A DNA stretch of 64,000 nt from Apostichopus japonicus. Lineage: Eukaryota > Echinodermata > Holothuroidea > Aspidochirotida > Stichopodidae. This document shows positions 35,401 to 48,600 of the stretch, piece after piece. The notes beneath the pieces are model-generated. The model made no database searches, was not told the DNA's origin, and saw only the letters and a program-made list of their open reading frames with translations. The first letter of the stretch is position 1. The number at the start of each line of letters is the position of its first letter. A program made the position numbers and the translations under genes. Location: the NCBI RefSeq assembly GCF_037975245.1, contig NC_092583.1, positions 14,921,264-14,985,263 on the forward strand, read 5' to 3'.

Positions 35401-37020
35401 TGACTAGTAAATGAGCTTGTGTACATTCACCAAGCTGGCTTTATGCACAAGATCATGGCTCTGGCCAGGCACATGCATCAACACAAAAGATGTCTGTACT
35501 GTTTTAAATTTGACACAACAGAGGATTTACTCCTTTTAAATGTCAGTTAGTTGTACCACAAATATAACTGAAAGTCTGTAAGCCTAACCTACAAAGCTTT
35601 CATAAAAAGAGGCAACTAACTAGTGCATAATTTTCATTTTCTTCCCTTCTAAAGAGGTGTAACTAGGGAGCAATATAACCTAAGTACCAGTAATAACAAG
35701 GATTTGCATTCCCAAAACAGGCATGTCTTGGTGTATATGCTGTGGAAGTAATAGAGGCATAAGCTGGATCAAATAAAGCTGCAAATTATCAAACTGAGAC
35801 AGTACACAGAGAATGTAACAGTGTGATATCAACCTTGTCAAATTTGAGAAGACCGTTTTCAGGCTGTAAGAAATTACTGTTGTTGTGCAGGTAAAACCTT
35901 AGAGAATGAAATGAAAAGTGAAAGTGTTTATCAAAGGAAGTAAGCAAAGAATCAATCAATTTATCTAAAAGAACATCATTGAATAATCAAACAGACTAAA
36001 AAACTACAGATGTGAAAAATGAAAACAGACAAAATAAACCAGAAACTAAGCAGAATCAAACTTGTATGTCCCAGTAACACCATTATATTACAACAGAAGG
36101 TAGCAGTATATCTCCCAGCCTTTTCTATAAATCTTTAGCCAATTTCAAATAGGACAATGTGATGCCTTACAAATAAAATGTCACCAAACCTAGAAACCAT
36201 AGAACCTAGAAACTGAATCTAGAAACCATATGGATTTGATCCAACATTGGATATTGATCAGATGTCAAAATCAATCTCTAACATTTTGGAAGGGTCTCGA
36301 AGCTGAAGATGTAGAAGTTTTGTTCCAGTTTTCTCAGAAATTGTTTGGGCTGAGAAAGTTTGCCTCTATATGTGTGTATTGTAATTTGTTTGATGTTATG
36401 TTCAGTGTTTGGTCGTCATTGTTTGTGAAGAATTGTAGTCACATTGCATGTCAAGAAACAGTTTTAGCAGTAACAGACAACCAGTGCATGAAGGACATCA
36501 AGGGGAGTGGTTCCTAGAGGAAAGACTTGCAAGGATCATCACTACTACAGAACAACTTGATGACTGGTGCTCTTGCTGTTTAATCGATGAAGTTTCACTG
36601 GGAAGGTTTTGGAACTAACATGCACTTTCCAATGTTTGTGTGCCTGCATGAATATGCATGAAGAGATGTCCATGTTTTAACCGTTGACCTTGTAAGTATT
36701 TTATTGATTGACTTCTTCCTTTAACTTTTGAATAACTTTTTTATTGGGGGGGGGGTGATTATTTATAGTAGTTAACTGCTTTGTTTCATTCAAAAATTCA
36801 GAAAGATTAGAAGAATTTAAAATATTTTTTGTCAAGACTTGCATTGTATGTCAGTAAACAGAATGCTTTAGTCGTAAAAGCATGGAAGCATGATTCATAG
36901 GAATAAACTTGTTTAGTTTGTCTTACATTTTGTGAAGCACGTCCTCTCAATTCTGGTAATGATTTAACATTTAGAAGTCTGTCTTTGCAACAATGACTTA
37001 CAGATTGCACACATTACTCT

Positions 37021-37146
37021 CATTACATTTATTTATTTGTTTGCCACAAAAGTACAAAGTGGAGGGAAGTCTTCCATAAAGCTTAAAAGCTTAACAATGT
37101 GGAAGACTCCCTGAAGAAAGAAAAGAAAAGAAAAGAAAAGAAAAAA
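37021..37146 (-). mobile_element. Possible retroelement 3' tail with hairpin and (AAAAG)n
   Basis: GGGAAGTCTTCCA (about 37064-37076) and TGGAAGACTCCC (about 37100-37111) form a stem with one unpaired base. It is bounded by an ATTTATTT run on the left and (AAAAG)n at about 37117-37146 on the right. Read on the minus strand it ends GTGGCAAACAAATAAATAAA, like a non-LTR element 3' end. No target duplication was identified. Confidence 0.4.
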
Positions 37147-37371
37147 CAAAATATATTTATGTGTATGAATACATACATAGATATAAGTACAAATTAAATG
37201 TTCAATATATATATATAGTAATTACATACAGGTATAATTTAGTTTTAGTCAGTAACTAGCTATTATTTCCTTACAAAACCACTTCTTAAAGGATGTGACT
37301 GACTTTTTACTCTTTAAATCGTTCATTTAAATTACATTAAATTACAATCGTTCATTTAAATTACATTACAT

Positions 37372-37735
37372 CTGGGGTGGGCAACCTGCTCTCGGGCCAC
37401 ATGCGGCCGCCAGTTATTTTTTTTTGCGGCCCGTGAGATGTTTCAAGAAAAAAAAGACCAATCTATTTTACATCATCACAAAAAACGAGCTAGCTGCTTA
37501 GAATTTATCAGCACTAATGATGCTGTCAGGTAGGCCTATTATCCCCATTAATTATCAACTGTACTGTATTGACATTATGTTTTTGTGAATACAGATTAAG
37601 TACACACACCTATTGCTTGAAAGTCCTCGGAATCAAAGGTTTGAAATCAACAGCAGGTCGTTAGTTAGGTGCGGCCCAGTCAATTTTTCACTCCTTATAT
37701 CTGGCCCATTCATTCAAAAAGGTTGCCCACCCCTG
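37372..37735. mobile_element. Second non-autonomous hAT-like MITE
   Basis: The ends are CTGGGGTGGGCAACC and GGTTGCCCACCCCTG, inverted repeats with one mismatch at the second base. The flanks are CATTACAT (37364-37371) and CATTACTT (37736-37743), an 8-bp duplication with one change. The 364-bp element has GC-rich ends (GCGGCC) and no coding capacity. It differs in sequence from the MITE at 1930-2253. Confidence 0.88.
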
Positions 37736-37989
37736 CATTACTTCATCAAAACATGAAACTCTACTGCAGCTAATGATGTAACCTAATGGATGTAGTTTTT
37801 GCCAAACAGTAATCACTTATTGCAACAAATTAAAACTAAAAGAATTGTTCAGTTATTTTATATTTTGTTCAAACACTCTTGTATGAATTAAGGAAGTATG
37901 ACAATTTATCCTTGCTGTGTTGCTAACTGGTGGATAAAGCCATATTTTGCTTATCAATAATATGATGTGGAATAATTGTTTATTCACAG

Positions 37990-38838
37990 TCGATGGAGAG
38001 ATGCCAACTGGTCCCAATTTGTTCAGCTTCAGTGAGTCCTATGGAGGTGATGTCAGTGGGGCTTACAGTGCTGAACAAGGCCAAGAATCTGATACTGATA
38101 TTGACCTTGACGAGATGCTCCCATATGATGACCAGGTCATCTTTCCTATTGCGGAACATCCGATGGAACGTGATTCAGAAACAGACGACGAAGCTCATCC
38201 CTTTGCTGCGCACACTGACGATAGTCAAGAAGGCGCAGAGGATAAAGTCAAGAAGGATGTTCGTTCACCAACGAGGAAACATGCTCCTAAAGTACCAGCT
38301 AAGCCCTCTGGAAAAGCACCCCCTCCAGTACCACCAAAACCCTTCAGGGCCATGCGAAGGGAACCTCCCCCAGAGGTTGAGATTGCCCAGGCACATTCTG
38401 CCATCCCCATGGAGGTCACACCACAAGCTTATAAACGTAAAGGAGGACCTCCATTGGAGACATTGCCCACAAAAAGGGGAACCATATCCTCAGGACCTCA
38501 GCCAAGGCCTGGGGTTACTCAACCAACTCCCACCCAAGTGGGGAAGCCTGGAAGGGTGCCACCAACTTTTACACAGTATATTGAAAACAGTCGTGTGGTT
38601 CCTGGTGAAACAGCTAAGTTCACCATTCAAGTATCTGGTGAACCTTTGCCGGATTTGAAATGGTTTAAGAATGATAAGGAAATCAAAGATTCCCCTGAGT
38701 CAAGGATAACCACATTCTCAGATGGTACCAGTATCCTGGAACTACCAAATGTGGGTCCTAATGACAGTGGACGAATCATGTGCAAGGCAGAGAATCATGC
38801 CGGATTGGCCTCGTGTATTGCAAAATTAATTGTAATAG
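37990..38838 (+). CDS. TTN: Titin exon 28: acidic then Pro-rich linker and one Ig domain
   Basis: The 283 codons are in phase 1-1. Residues 1-95 are acidic (DTDIDLDEMLPYDDQ, SETDDEAHPF). Then comes a basic/Pro-rich part with KAPPPVPPKPFR (from 38313), which fits the class II SH3 ligand form P-x-x-P-x-K. The last 95 residues are an Ig domain: PPTFTQYIENSRVVPGE, LKWFKNDKEI, NDSGRIMCKAENHAG. The B-strand Cys is missing (KFTIQV). The linker has no counterpart I recognise. Confidence 0.92.
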
Positions 38839-39261
38839 GTAAGTACTTTTTATCTAGGATAGAAGTAAGGTAAAGTCATGCTCTCTAATAACACCAAAAA
38901 GTAGACAAACATAACATTAAACATACCCGTGCAACAGTTTTCTATAGCCAGCAATATTTAAGGACCAGGTACCACTATGGCATAATGCATTTCTAACTGC
39001 TTTAGCTGTAGAAATGTTGCTATGGCTCCAAGTGATTCAACAAACTTCTGTTATTATAAGGTATATTCAAGAATTAAAGTAGACATCATCCAAAATTAAA
39101 AGAAACCTCTAACTCTCTGGGCTATTACTTGGCAAAAAGTCCCTCCGGAAATATTTCAGTGGTTTACAAACTTAGGATGGAACAGTTATTATTAATGATT
39201 TGATTGTGATAAGTTCTGGCTGTACCTTATCACCAACATTCCTATCTATCTTGTGAAACAG
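38839..39261 (+). other. Intron 28 (423 bp)
   Basis: AT-rich; nothing visible. Confidence 0.75.
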
Positions 39262-39596
39262 AGGAAAGCACTAGAACTACCACCTCTACGATAACACCAC
39301 CAATAACTCCAACTACAACTGATGGTGGGGTTCAACCCCACTTCAGACCGCAGCATTCCCGCACACCGTCTCTGGGCGTGGTCCGAGAAGAGATGTACTC
39401 CTCCGACGTTGAGATCCAAGTCAATGAGACTAAGTCATCAAATATAAGCGGCCTAGAAAGAATGGACAGCGTCCCTGGACAGACCCCTCCCACGTTCACC
39501 ACTCACCTACAGAACCAAGAGGTTCCTGTGGGTGGAACTGTGAGGATGGTTTGCCATGTGACAGGATACCCTCGACCTTATGTCAGATGGTATAAG
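39262..39596 (+). CDS. TTN: Titin exon 29: Thr-rich linker and first half of an Ig domain
   Basis: The linker is Thr/Pro-rich (STRTTTSTITPPITPTTTDG) and carries a SSDVEIQVNETKSS segment akin to the SDVE repeats of exons 31-32. Then PPTFTTHLQNQEVPVGG, RMVCHVTGYPRPYVRWYK. It splits after W-Y-K in phase 0. Confidence 0.9.
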
Positions 39597-40071
39597 GTGA
39601 GTAGGATGACACAGGGAACACATCTAGTGTAACTGTAGTTTGTAAAGACACTTACACTTTATCGAGTTGGCAACTTATCAGTGTGAAACAGTTTGTAGGA
39701 TTTAACAAATCCTTCACAGCTTCTGAAGTAAGAAATTTATGTTATCATTATATAGTTGTAATCTCCAGTCTTCCCTTGCCAAGGTTATTTACATACCTAT
39801 TGGGTATTAAAGAAAACAACAAGACAGAATGGCAAACTGATTTTAACTTCAGCAGCTTTAAGTTCATCAAACATGATATTGCAGAAGAAAAAAGAAGTGA
39901 GATCAGATATTTAAATTAATTTAGTCTTTGTGCCTATCAGTCAGTCAGTAACTAAAATAATGAATATCCTTTGGTGGCAAAAATTATAACTTATGTTAGT
40001 ATCCCTATTATTTAAGTTATTTAGACAATTCAGGCCTAGATATAATTCTGATATCTTTCATCTGATTACAG
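39597..40071 (+). other. Intron 29 (475 bp)
   Basis: AT-rich; nothing visible. Confidence 0.75.
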
Positions 40072-40240
40072 AGTGGACGAGAATTGCGGCCAGACGAGAG
40101 GATCACAATCAGAATAACGGAAAGCGGAAGCTGCACATTGCAAATTACTCCGGTGTTACCAGAAGATGATGGTCAGTTCGAAGTGCGAGCTATAAATCCT
40201 GCAGGAGAAGCAACATCCATTGCTCACCTTACAGTTAAAG
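40072..40240 (+). CDS. TTN: Titin exon 30: second half of the exon 29 Ig domain
   Basis: It encodes SGRELRPDERITIRITESG, then LPEDDGQFEVRAINPAGEA and AHLTVK. The F-strand Cys is missing (FEVRA). Phase is 0 in and 1 out. Confidence 0.92.
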
Positions 40241-41176
40241 GTAAGAAAGCACACAACGAGAAAAGCATAGATTGGATAAACAATTTGTGTTGTGTTCTTG
40301 GACTGTGAAACTGAGCTGCTATGCTAATATTAGTATACCTTGTCTCTACAAGATTCATTCATTAATCCATTCATTCAAATGAGCACATTTCATAAAACTA
40401 GTTAACTTCAGTTGTGGAAGAGAATTGATTAAAAGACATTTCAAAAACTAGTTTGATGATGATCTTGGTATTTTTCATTACTTTTTAGAAAATATAAAAT
40501 CCATCAATAAATGCAGTTCATTAGCATGACTTATTAAACTTTAACAATTATAAACTTTAAGCAATTAAAAAAAGTTTTATCAATATATTGGAATTACTCC
40601 CAAATTTTGTTTTATTTGCAACTTTAGAGGATGTTATATTTTTATTAATTACAATGTTGCGATGATTAATGCCAGAAAGAAGGAAAAAAAGGCTACTGTC
40701 TTGACCCTGTTTGGCTGGTATAGTAATAGATTGTAATATTTAAGTTCAACTAGGCTTCATTTCACAGGCATTGTAGCATCATTCATGCACACACTGTTAT
40801 GGTATGATGTAATTTTATGATATAACACATATGCCATGTTAGTGTAGGTAAATGAAACCTAGCAATTTTGGAGGTTATGGGTGTGAGCAAAGGTCGTTCA
40901 AAGAATGGTGAGTTTTGCAACCAGCAGCAAAATAACGATTTGCTGTTAGAAATACTTTTCTTATGGTAAAGCACACACAAGATAAAATTGTTCTCTGCAA
41001 AGCATGTGACAAATTATATATGAGTCTGCATACTTCAAATATTTGAATTTCCATTGCATCTGATACCAAAATTCAAACAAAGCTGTTACAATGAAGGCTA
41101 TTTGATAATTATTTTTATTAATTATTAAGTGAGGTTATTTAGTAATGTATTGCTGCATGCTTTTATTCCATTGAAG
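40241..41176 (+). other. Intron 30 (936 bp)
   Basis: AT-rich; nothing visible. Confidence 0.75.
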
Positions 41177-41830
41177 TTACCCAACAATACCAGATGCCAG
41201 ATCCGGGTGCTGCTATGCACATACGTATTGGATTAGATGGACTACCTCTACAACCAAGAGAACCACAGCTTAAAACTTACCAACCTCCAGGCATCCCAGA
41301 AGCAGAAAGAACCAAGAGTACCCATACTACTGTCACCACAGATGGACCCCATTCAGATGTGGAAGAAATACGAACCGAAAATTCGACAGTTACTCGAAAG
41401 ACAACTAAAACGACCAAGAAAACAACCACTGTTACGGAAGAAAGTGATATGGATGGCGGATCTCAGAAAGTTTTGTATGATCCTTATCCTGTCCAACCAA
41501 CAAATATTAACATCAATATTCATATAACAGGGTTCCCAGAAATGCCCCCTCAACCTCCAGTCATTCGTAAACTCATGAATGATGTTACGGTACAAGAGGG
41601 TCAGCCAGTGCAACTTGAATGTATCATCACAGGAAATCCCTATCCGATCGTTACTTGGTACAGGAATGATCAACCTATTCCAGATTCGCCCGATTTCCAG
41701 TACCAGGTCAATGAACACAAAGTTTCCTTACTGATCACAGTTGCATACCCTCATGATAGTGGACTTTACACATGTAAAGCCGAGAATCCCTTCGGAACTG
41801 CAACTTCCTCTTGCAGTGTGAGAGTGACTG
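41177..41830 (+). CDS. TTN: Titin exon 31: Ser/Thr-rich linker and one Ig domain
   Basis: The 218 codons are in phase 1-1. A linker of about 120 residues contains HSDVEEIRTENSTVTRKTTK, then TTTVTEESDMDG, a degenerate copy of the exon 32 linker repeat. The Ig domain runs PPVIRKLMNDVTVQEG, LECIITGNPYPIVTWYRND, HDSGLYTCKAENPFGTA, with both core cysteines. The acceptor is AAG at 41174-41176. Confidence 0.92.
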
Positions 41831-42660
41831 GTAAGTTCCGCAGAATGATATGGTTTATCAAACACTGTTGTAACTTGGTATGTATGCATGTAGGACACCT
41901 TGGAAATCCAACAGTTCTTTGCAAAAACATTTTCCAATGTTAAAGAAAGGGATATTACAGATCAGGAAGCTAGTTTCTAGTGCAATATGGTTGCAACTTT
42001 TGTACTGTTCAGCAGACTTTGTGTAATCAGTTAATTAATGCCAAGTTCTTAAATGTGAAACTGGGGGAGGGTTTAAGGGTATTTGTTAGCCTATTTTTTC
42101 TTAGTGGTTGTTTTCATTACCTTTTGGATCGAACTCAGAAATGGAGAGTTGGTGCATAGAACTTCCTCTCTGAATCTGAAAACCAGTGAGCAGTGTAAAG
42201 CGATGTTTGAAAGTAATCACTGTCTTTATTCATGCTTGGCAAACATAAACAATAGTGGGGCGTCATTAAACAACTGTATGATTATGGTAGGGATATGTAA
42301 CATGAGATACTAATTACTATAGTGGTGCTAATATTGGAACTGACAAACAAGAAAAGGAAGGTGGTCAATGGCTATTGATGAATGTAAAAGCAAACTTATT
42401 TTATTGTTACTATTGTAATAAGTTAGTAGAGATGAGAGAAGTGTTTGAAACCAACTATGCAAATATCATGATATATTTTAGTTTTTCCAAGATATTTCAT
42501 TCTTAGCATCATATTATCTTTCAATTGTTCATCCTGTAGGTTAGTGGTACAAATGATTAAAGTTTTTCGCTACTTTAATTTGTTCATATTTATTCTTTTG
42601 TCTTTTCAGTTATCTTGTGGCTATCATTGAATATTGTTTTTCCTTCTTCACATTTCACAG
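41831..42660 (+). other. Intron 31 (830 bp)
   Basis: AT-rich. The frame of exon 32 stays open 46 bases upstream of its acceptor, but the CAG at 42658-42660 and phase 1 fix the start. No gene. Confidence 0.8.
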
Positions 42661-45600
42661 TTGAAGGAACTGGTCCTACTGTTCCAGAGGAGACTCTGTC
42701 TGAGACTGAAGTCATCCGAAGGGTAAAGAAGACCACAAAAACAACCTATACAAGAGACATATCTGAGAGTGATTTTGAGGCACCTTCCGAAATGTCAGAA
42801 CTCTCCTTCAGCATCAGAAGAAATCAGCCACCAAGATTTCTAAGTGAGCTCCTTGATGTAGAAGTCTTGGAGTCTACAACTGCAAAATTTGATGCAAGAG
42901 TCACAGGGAGACCCCCACCAAAGGTTACTTGGTATAGCGATGGCATTGAAATTCAGCCAGGTGGTCGATACACCATTCAATACGATGACCTTGGGCACTG
43001 TTCGCTGACCATCCATGAGGTCACAAGAGAAGATTCTGCTGAGATAGAATGCCGTGCTGTTAACCCAGTGGGAGAAGAAACCTCTAGCTTTGCTAATTTG
43101 ATTGTGAAGCCAATGCCTAAGCCAGAGCAGAGGCCAAGGAGAAAGAGAACAACAGAACCTCTACCCCCAGGCAGTAGAAAACCAACCTTTGTGTCTGAAA
43201 TGAAAGTAGAAACCACAACTGAAGAGAGAACTGTGAAACTCACAACCAAGGTAACTGGTTTACCAGAGCCAAAGATTACTTGGTACAAGAATGGCAAACC
43301 ACTGCCAGAGGATACAAGAGTCTTCTCAAGCCGTGATGGTGATACATGTACACTCACTATCCGCCAAGTTACAGAGGAGGACGAAGGAGAGTATATGTGT
43401 AAAGCTGTAAACCCTCTGGGCAAATCAATTATTTACACAGATTTAACAACTGAAACTACCACAAGAGTCATACCTGTGTCCCAAAGAAGATACCCAAGGA
43501 AGGTCAGTCTCCTTTCCACAATCATACCTGAAGAGGATGATGAGAGTTGGGTGGAGACCAGCAAACATGTGGATACAAGGGTAGAGAGCGATACTGAGAG
43601 CTTGAGAACTATCAGAACAACAACCACGACTAAGACAATGACACGAACATACACTAGTGACACAGAGGAGCCCGAGCCTGGACCAAGAGGCACAGTAATT
43701 GTTGGTATACCACCGAAGAGTCACCCACGTTATCCATCTCCTCGCCAGCCTACACCACCAGTTGAACCATGGAAGCCCCCTCAAAGGCCAACAGTTGTTC
43801 AAGAGCTGATAGATGTCAGAACAGAAATTGGTAAGACAACTACACTTGAAACTATTATAACCGGTACTCCTGAACCGAAGGTTACTTGGTACAAGAATGG
43901 TCAGCCTGTACCAACCAATAGATATGTACCTGTTCAATATCCAGATGGTAGAAACACCCTTGTCATTACTGTCGTAACTGAAGAAGATGCGACAGAATTT
44001 GAGTGCCGAGCTGTCAATCCGCTGGGCACAGTTTCAACATTTTGCAGAATTGTTATCACTGGGTTGGGACGACCTCCTCCTCCTGACAGACAAGTTGTGG
44101 ATCTTCCCTTCTTGCCCAGACAACCTAATTCTGATGTTGAATCTGAAACTGAGGTGATAAGCACCAGAAAAACTACAGAGACTATTACTCATACTTTTGA
44201 AAGTGATATTGATGATTACCCTCCGCGAAGAGAAACGACAGTAGTGGAAATAGGACCAAGAGTTGACCGTGAGGTACGTGTACCACCAAGAGAGCCTCAG
44301 CCTTCACCAGTTCCAAGAACAGACCCTGGCATGTTTTATCCCCCAAGAAGACCTTACTCAGATGTAGAATCTGACACAGAGGTCATTACAAGGAAAACAA
44401 CAAAAACAGTTACACGCACATATGAGAGTGACATGGAAGATTTCCCTAGAAGAGAGTCAACCATTGTGGAAATTGGTCCACGAGTTGATAGAGAACGGTT
44501 TGTGCCCCCAAAGCCCAAACGGAGGAAACCTCAAGAGCCTTATACAACTCAGGTTGAAATTGACCAACAGCATTTCCCTCCAAAGAGGACACCACAAGAA
44601 CCTCAGACCACAGTAGTTGAAATTGACAGAAGGCAGATACCTAGGCAACCTTATTCTGATGTGGAGTCTGACACTGAGATAATTACTAGGAAAATCACAA
44701 CAACGGTTACCAAAAGGTATGAAAGTGATGTTGAGGATTATCCAGGAAGAGAATCCACAGTTGTGGAAATTGGACCTCGTATTGACAGAGAGAGGTATTT
44801 CAGTCCAAAAGAAACCAGACCAAAGCCTCAAGAACCTCAGACAACTGTTGTTGAGATTGATAACAGACAGTATCCAAGACAACCTCATTCTGATGTAGAG
44901 TCAGACACTGAGGTAATAACTAGACGGACAACAAAAAAGACAATAACAAGGACCTATGAAAGTGATATGGAAGACTCTCCAAGGAGAAGAGAGACAACTC
45001 TTGTTGAACTAGGTCCAAGGTTTGATCGTCAAGTACGTATACCACCAAAGCAGCCTCCAAGAGACACTACCCTGATGTTTCACATAGATGCATCCCAGTT
45101 TGCACCAAGAAAGCCACCAGCTCCTCTTCCTAGAGAGTCTCTCTCGAAGAAGACTACGACAACAATAGAGGAAGTCATCACTGTTGAAGAGGAGAGTGAA
45201 CCAACGTTACCCCCACACACAAGGCCGTACATCAGAGAGATTCCAGTCCAAAGGTTTTATCCTGAACGGGAAGAACCCCTGCAAATGCCACCAGAGTTTC
45301 AACCATATGTTGTTTCTCACCCACCTCCTGATTCTCCAGACAAGTTTACTACAGATGAACATACCATCACTGAGATTGAAATTGACAGAAAGGCACCACC
45401 AAGAGATTTGCAGCAGATTGAATTTGTGGTGGATGTCACTGATGTGACAGAGCCTCCTCCAGTTCCAAAACCAAAGCCTTTGCCAGAGAGAGAAACTACT
45501 ACACAAATTCTATCCAAGACAGTCACCAAGACTACAAAGACAACTAATACTGAAGAGAGTGTTCCACCTCCTCCACCCCCACCAAAAAGGGAGACAACCC

Positions 45601-48600
45601 AGGTCATCATTGGAAAACCTCAACAGAAGGAACCCCGTGAATTTGAGCTAACACTAACTATGCCCCAGGAAGAATCTCCTGAGGAACCTGTTATTCTATC
45701 TCAAGCCTACCTTATCAAAAAGCCTGAACTCCCAAAAGTGAAGGAAATTACACCGTTGGAGAAGAGGGTTCGTTCCCCTGTGCCAGAACCAGAGGTTGAA
45801 CAGCCATTAGTTTCACATCCGTTTGTACAGTTTGAGGAAGTAGTAGCTCCCCCAATGAAAGCTATACCACGTGAAGCACCAGAGCATATCATACCAATAC
45901 AGAGATCACCACCAAGAGTAATAAGGCCTTTAGAGGATGTTGAAACTCGCATTGGAGAAGAGGTAACATTAGTGTGTCAAGTGGTGGGCGAACCAATGCC
46001 TGAAATCACTTGGGAAAGATACCACGAGCCATTAGATAGTGACCGTTACATAACTACTGTGCGGAAAGATGGAACATGTATCTTAACAATTACAACAGTA
46101 GTTGAAGAAGATGATACAGAGTTTAGATGTGTTGCAACAAATCCTGCTGGAACAGTGACAACTCATGCAGAAGTCTATGTTATGGATGTACAACAACCAC
46201 GACGCGTGTCTGAGAAAGACATCAAGTTAGAAACAAAAGAACGAACTGAAATACTTATGGAAAAGGCACCAGAACATCCAAAACCTGTTGAATTTATAAT
46301 AGATACTCCTCATCCACAAGAATCAGTTGAGACAGTCACAGAAATTACGACTGTCATTGAGGAAGAAGAATTACATCCAAAGGCACCACAGCTCGAACCT
46401 GAATTTGAAGAAGTTGTGGTGCCTGTACAACCTCCCATCATTGAAACAAAAGAAAGGACTGAAATATTGATGGAAAAGACACCGGACAAGTTACCTACAC
46501 TGGAATTTACTGTCTCTGTTCCTGAAGAAAAGCCAGCTCCAAGGGAGCGACCCAGAGGACCAGCAGAGTCACCCATTGTACCATTGAAGCTTGTTCCAGA
46601 GTATGAAGAGGTTGTATTTCCCAAAGAAGATAAGCCGGTTGAAGAAGTAAAGGAAGAGACATTGGAGAGGACAGAGATTACTATGGAGAAGAAGCCCGAG
46701 CCACTTCCAATTTTGGAATTGACAGTTTCTGTTCCTGAAGAAAAACCTCCTCCTGTGGAAGAACTGGTACCAGAATTTGAAGAAGTTATTAGCCCAAAAG
46801 AGCATCCCAAAGTAAAAGAAATTGTCACAGAGGACATAAGAGAGAGGACAGAGGTTGTAATTGAGAAGGAGCAACCATCATTACCGTCGCTGGAATTTGT
46901 TGTATCTGTTCCAGAGGAACCTATATCACCTGTACGTCTTGAACCACAATATGAGGAAGTTGTGTTTCCTGTAGAGGAACCAAAAGTTAAAGAAGACATA
47001 ACAGAAACAACAGAAGTTATTATTGAAAAAGGCCCTGAACCATTGCCAAAAGTAGAATTCACAGTTGATGTGCCAGAAGAAAAGTCACCTCCTGTGGAAG
47101 AACTTTTGCCTGAATTTGAAGAAGAAGAAGAAATAACTGAAGAGACAAAAGAAAGAACAGAGGTGTTCATTGAAAAGGAGCCAGAGCCTTTGCCCACAGT
47201 TGAATTGACTGTCTCAGTTCCAGAAGAGGAACCTATCAAGGTTACTGAGCTACATCCAGAATATGAGGAGGTTGTATTTCCCAAGGAGCCAGAGAAACCA
47301 CTAGAGGAAACCAAAGTAACTGAGAGAACTGAGGTTATTTTGGAAAAGCAGCCAGAGTCTTTGCCAACTTTAGAACTTACCATATCTGTTCCAGAAGAAA
47401 AACAGGTTGTAGAGGAAGTACTCCAGCCTGAATTCGAGGAACTTGTAATTCCCAAAGAGAAAGAAAAACCAGATGACAACATTTTGGAAGAAACAATTGA
47501 AAGGACCGAAGTTTTCATTGAGAAAGAGCCAGAGCCACTGCCAACAGTTGAGTTGACTGTTTCTGTACCAGAGGAAATCAAACAGCATGAGCTTAGACCT
47601 CAGTATGAGGAAGTCGTGTTCCCTGAAGAACAAAAGGAACGACCACGGGAGGAAATAATTGAGGAAACTAGGGAAAGGACTGAAGTTATGATTGAGAAGG
47701 AACCAGAACCTTTACCTACTGTTGAGCTGACAGTTTCACTGCCTGAAGAAGAAGAGATTGTTCCTCAACAACTGAAGCCACAATTTGAGGAAGTTGTCTT
47801 CCCAGAAGAGCCAAAAGAAGAAGCACCTGAGGAACAACCACAGGAAGAAATAATTGAGGAGACAAGAGAAAGGACTGAAGTTATGATTGAGAAGGAACCA
47901 GAACCTTTACCTACTGTTGAGCTGACAGTTTCACTGCCTGAAGAAGAAGAGAGTGTTCCTCAACAACTGAAGCCACAATTTGAGGAAGTTGTCTTCCCTG
48001 AAGAGCCTTTAAAAGAAGAAGCTCCTGAGGAACACCCACAAGAAGAAATAATTGAGGAGACTAGAGAAAGGACTGAAGTTCTGATTGAAAAGGAACCAGA
48101 ACCTTTACCTACTGTTGAACTGACAGTTTCACTGCCTGAAGAAGAAGAAGATATTGTTCCTCAACAACTGAAGCCACAATTTGAGGAAGTTGTCTTCCCA
48201 GAAGAGCCAAAAGAAGAAGCACATGAGGAACAACCACAGGAAGAAATAGTTGAGGAGACTAGAGAAAGGACTGAAGTTCTGATTGAAAAGGAACCAGAAC
48301 CTTTACCTACTGTTGAGCTGACAGTTTCACTGCCTGAAGAAGAAGAGATTGTTCCTCAACAACTGAAGCCACAATTTGAGGAAGTTGTCTTCCCAGAAGA
48401 GCCAAAAGAAGAAGCACCTGAGGAACAACCACAGGAAGAAATAATTGAGGAGACAAGAGAAAGGACTGAAGTTATGATTGAAAAGGAACCAGAACCTTTA
48501 CCTACTGTTGAGCTGACAGTTTCACTGCCTGAAGAAGAAGAGATTGTTCCTCAACAACTGAAGCCACAATTTGAGGAAGTTGTCTTCCCAGAAGAGCCAA

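Larger units (their letters stand above)
32431..37989 (+). other. Intron 27 (5.6 kb)
   Basis: From about 32.9 to 36.2 kb the + strand is unusually rich in A and C, the reverse of the T-rich introns around it. No open frame or motif supports a gene there on either strand. A retroelement-like tail lies near 37021-37146 and a hAT-type MITE at 37372-37735. A poly-G run is at about 36746-36755. Confidence 0.7.

Noticed and set aside
32900-36200. Nested antisense protein gene in intron 27
   Set aside because: Strand skew is suggestive, but no minus-strand frame of useful length, splice pattern or recognisable motif was found.
46310-47581. 423-codon open frame on the minus strand, rich in Ser, Thr, Gly and Val
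   Set aside because: It is the antisense of the PEVK-like coding repeats of exon 32, where Glu/Pro codons leave the reverse frame open. Similar minus-strand frames mirror exons 22 and 33-38.
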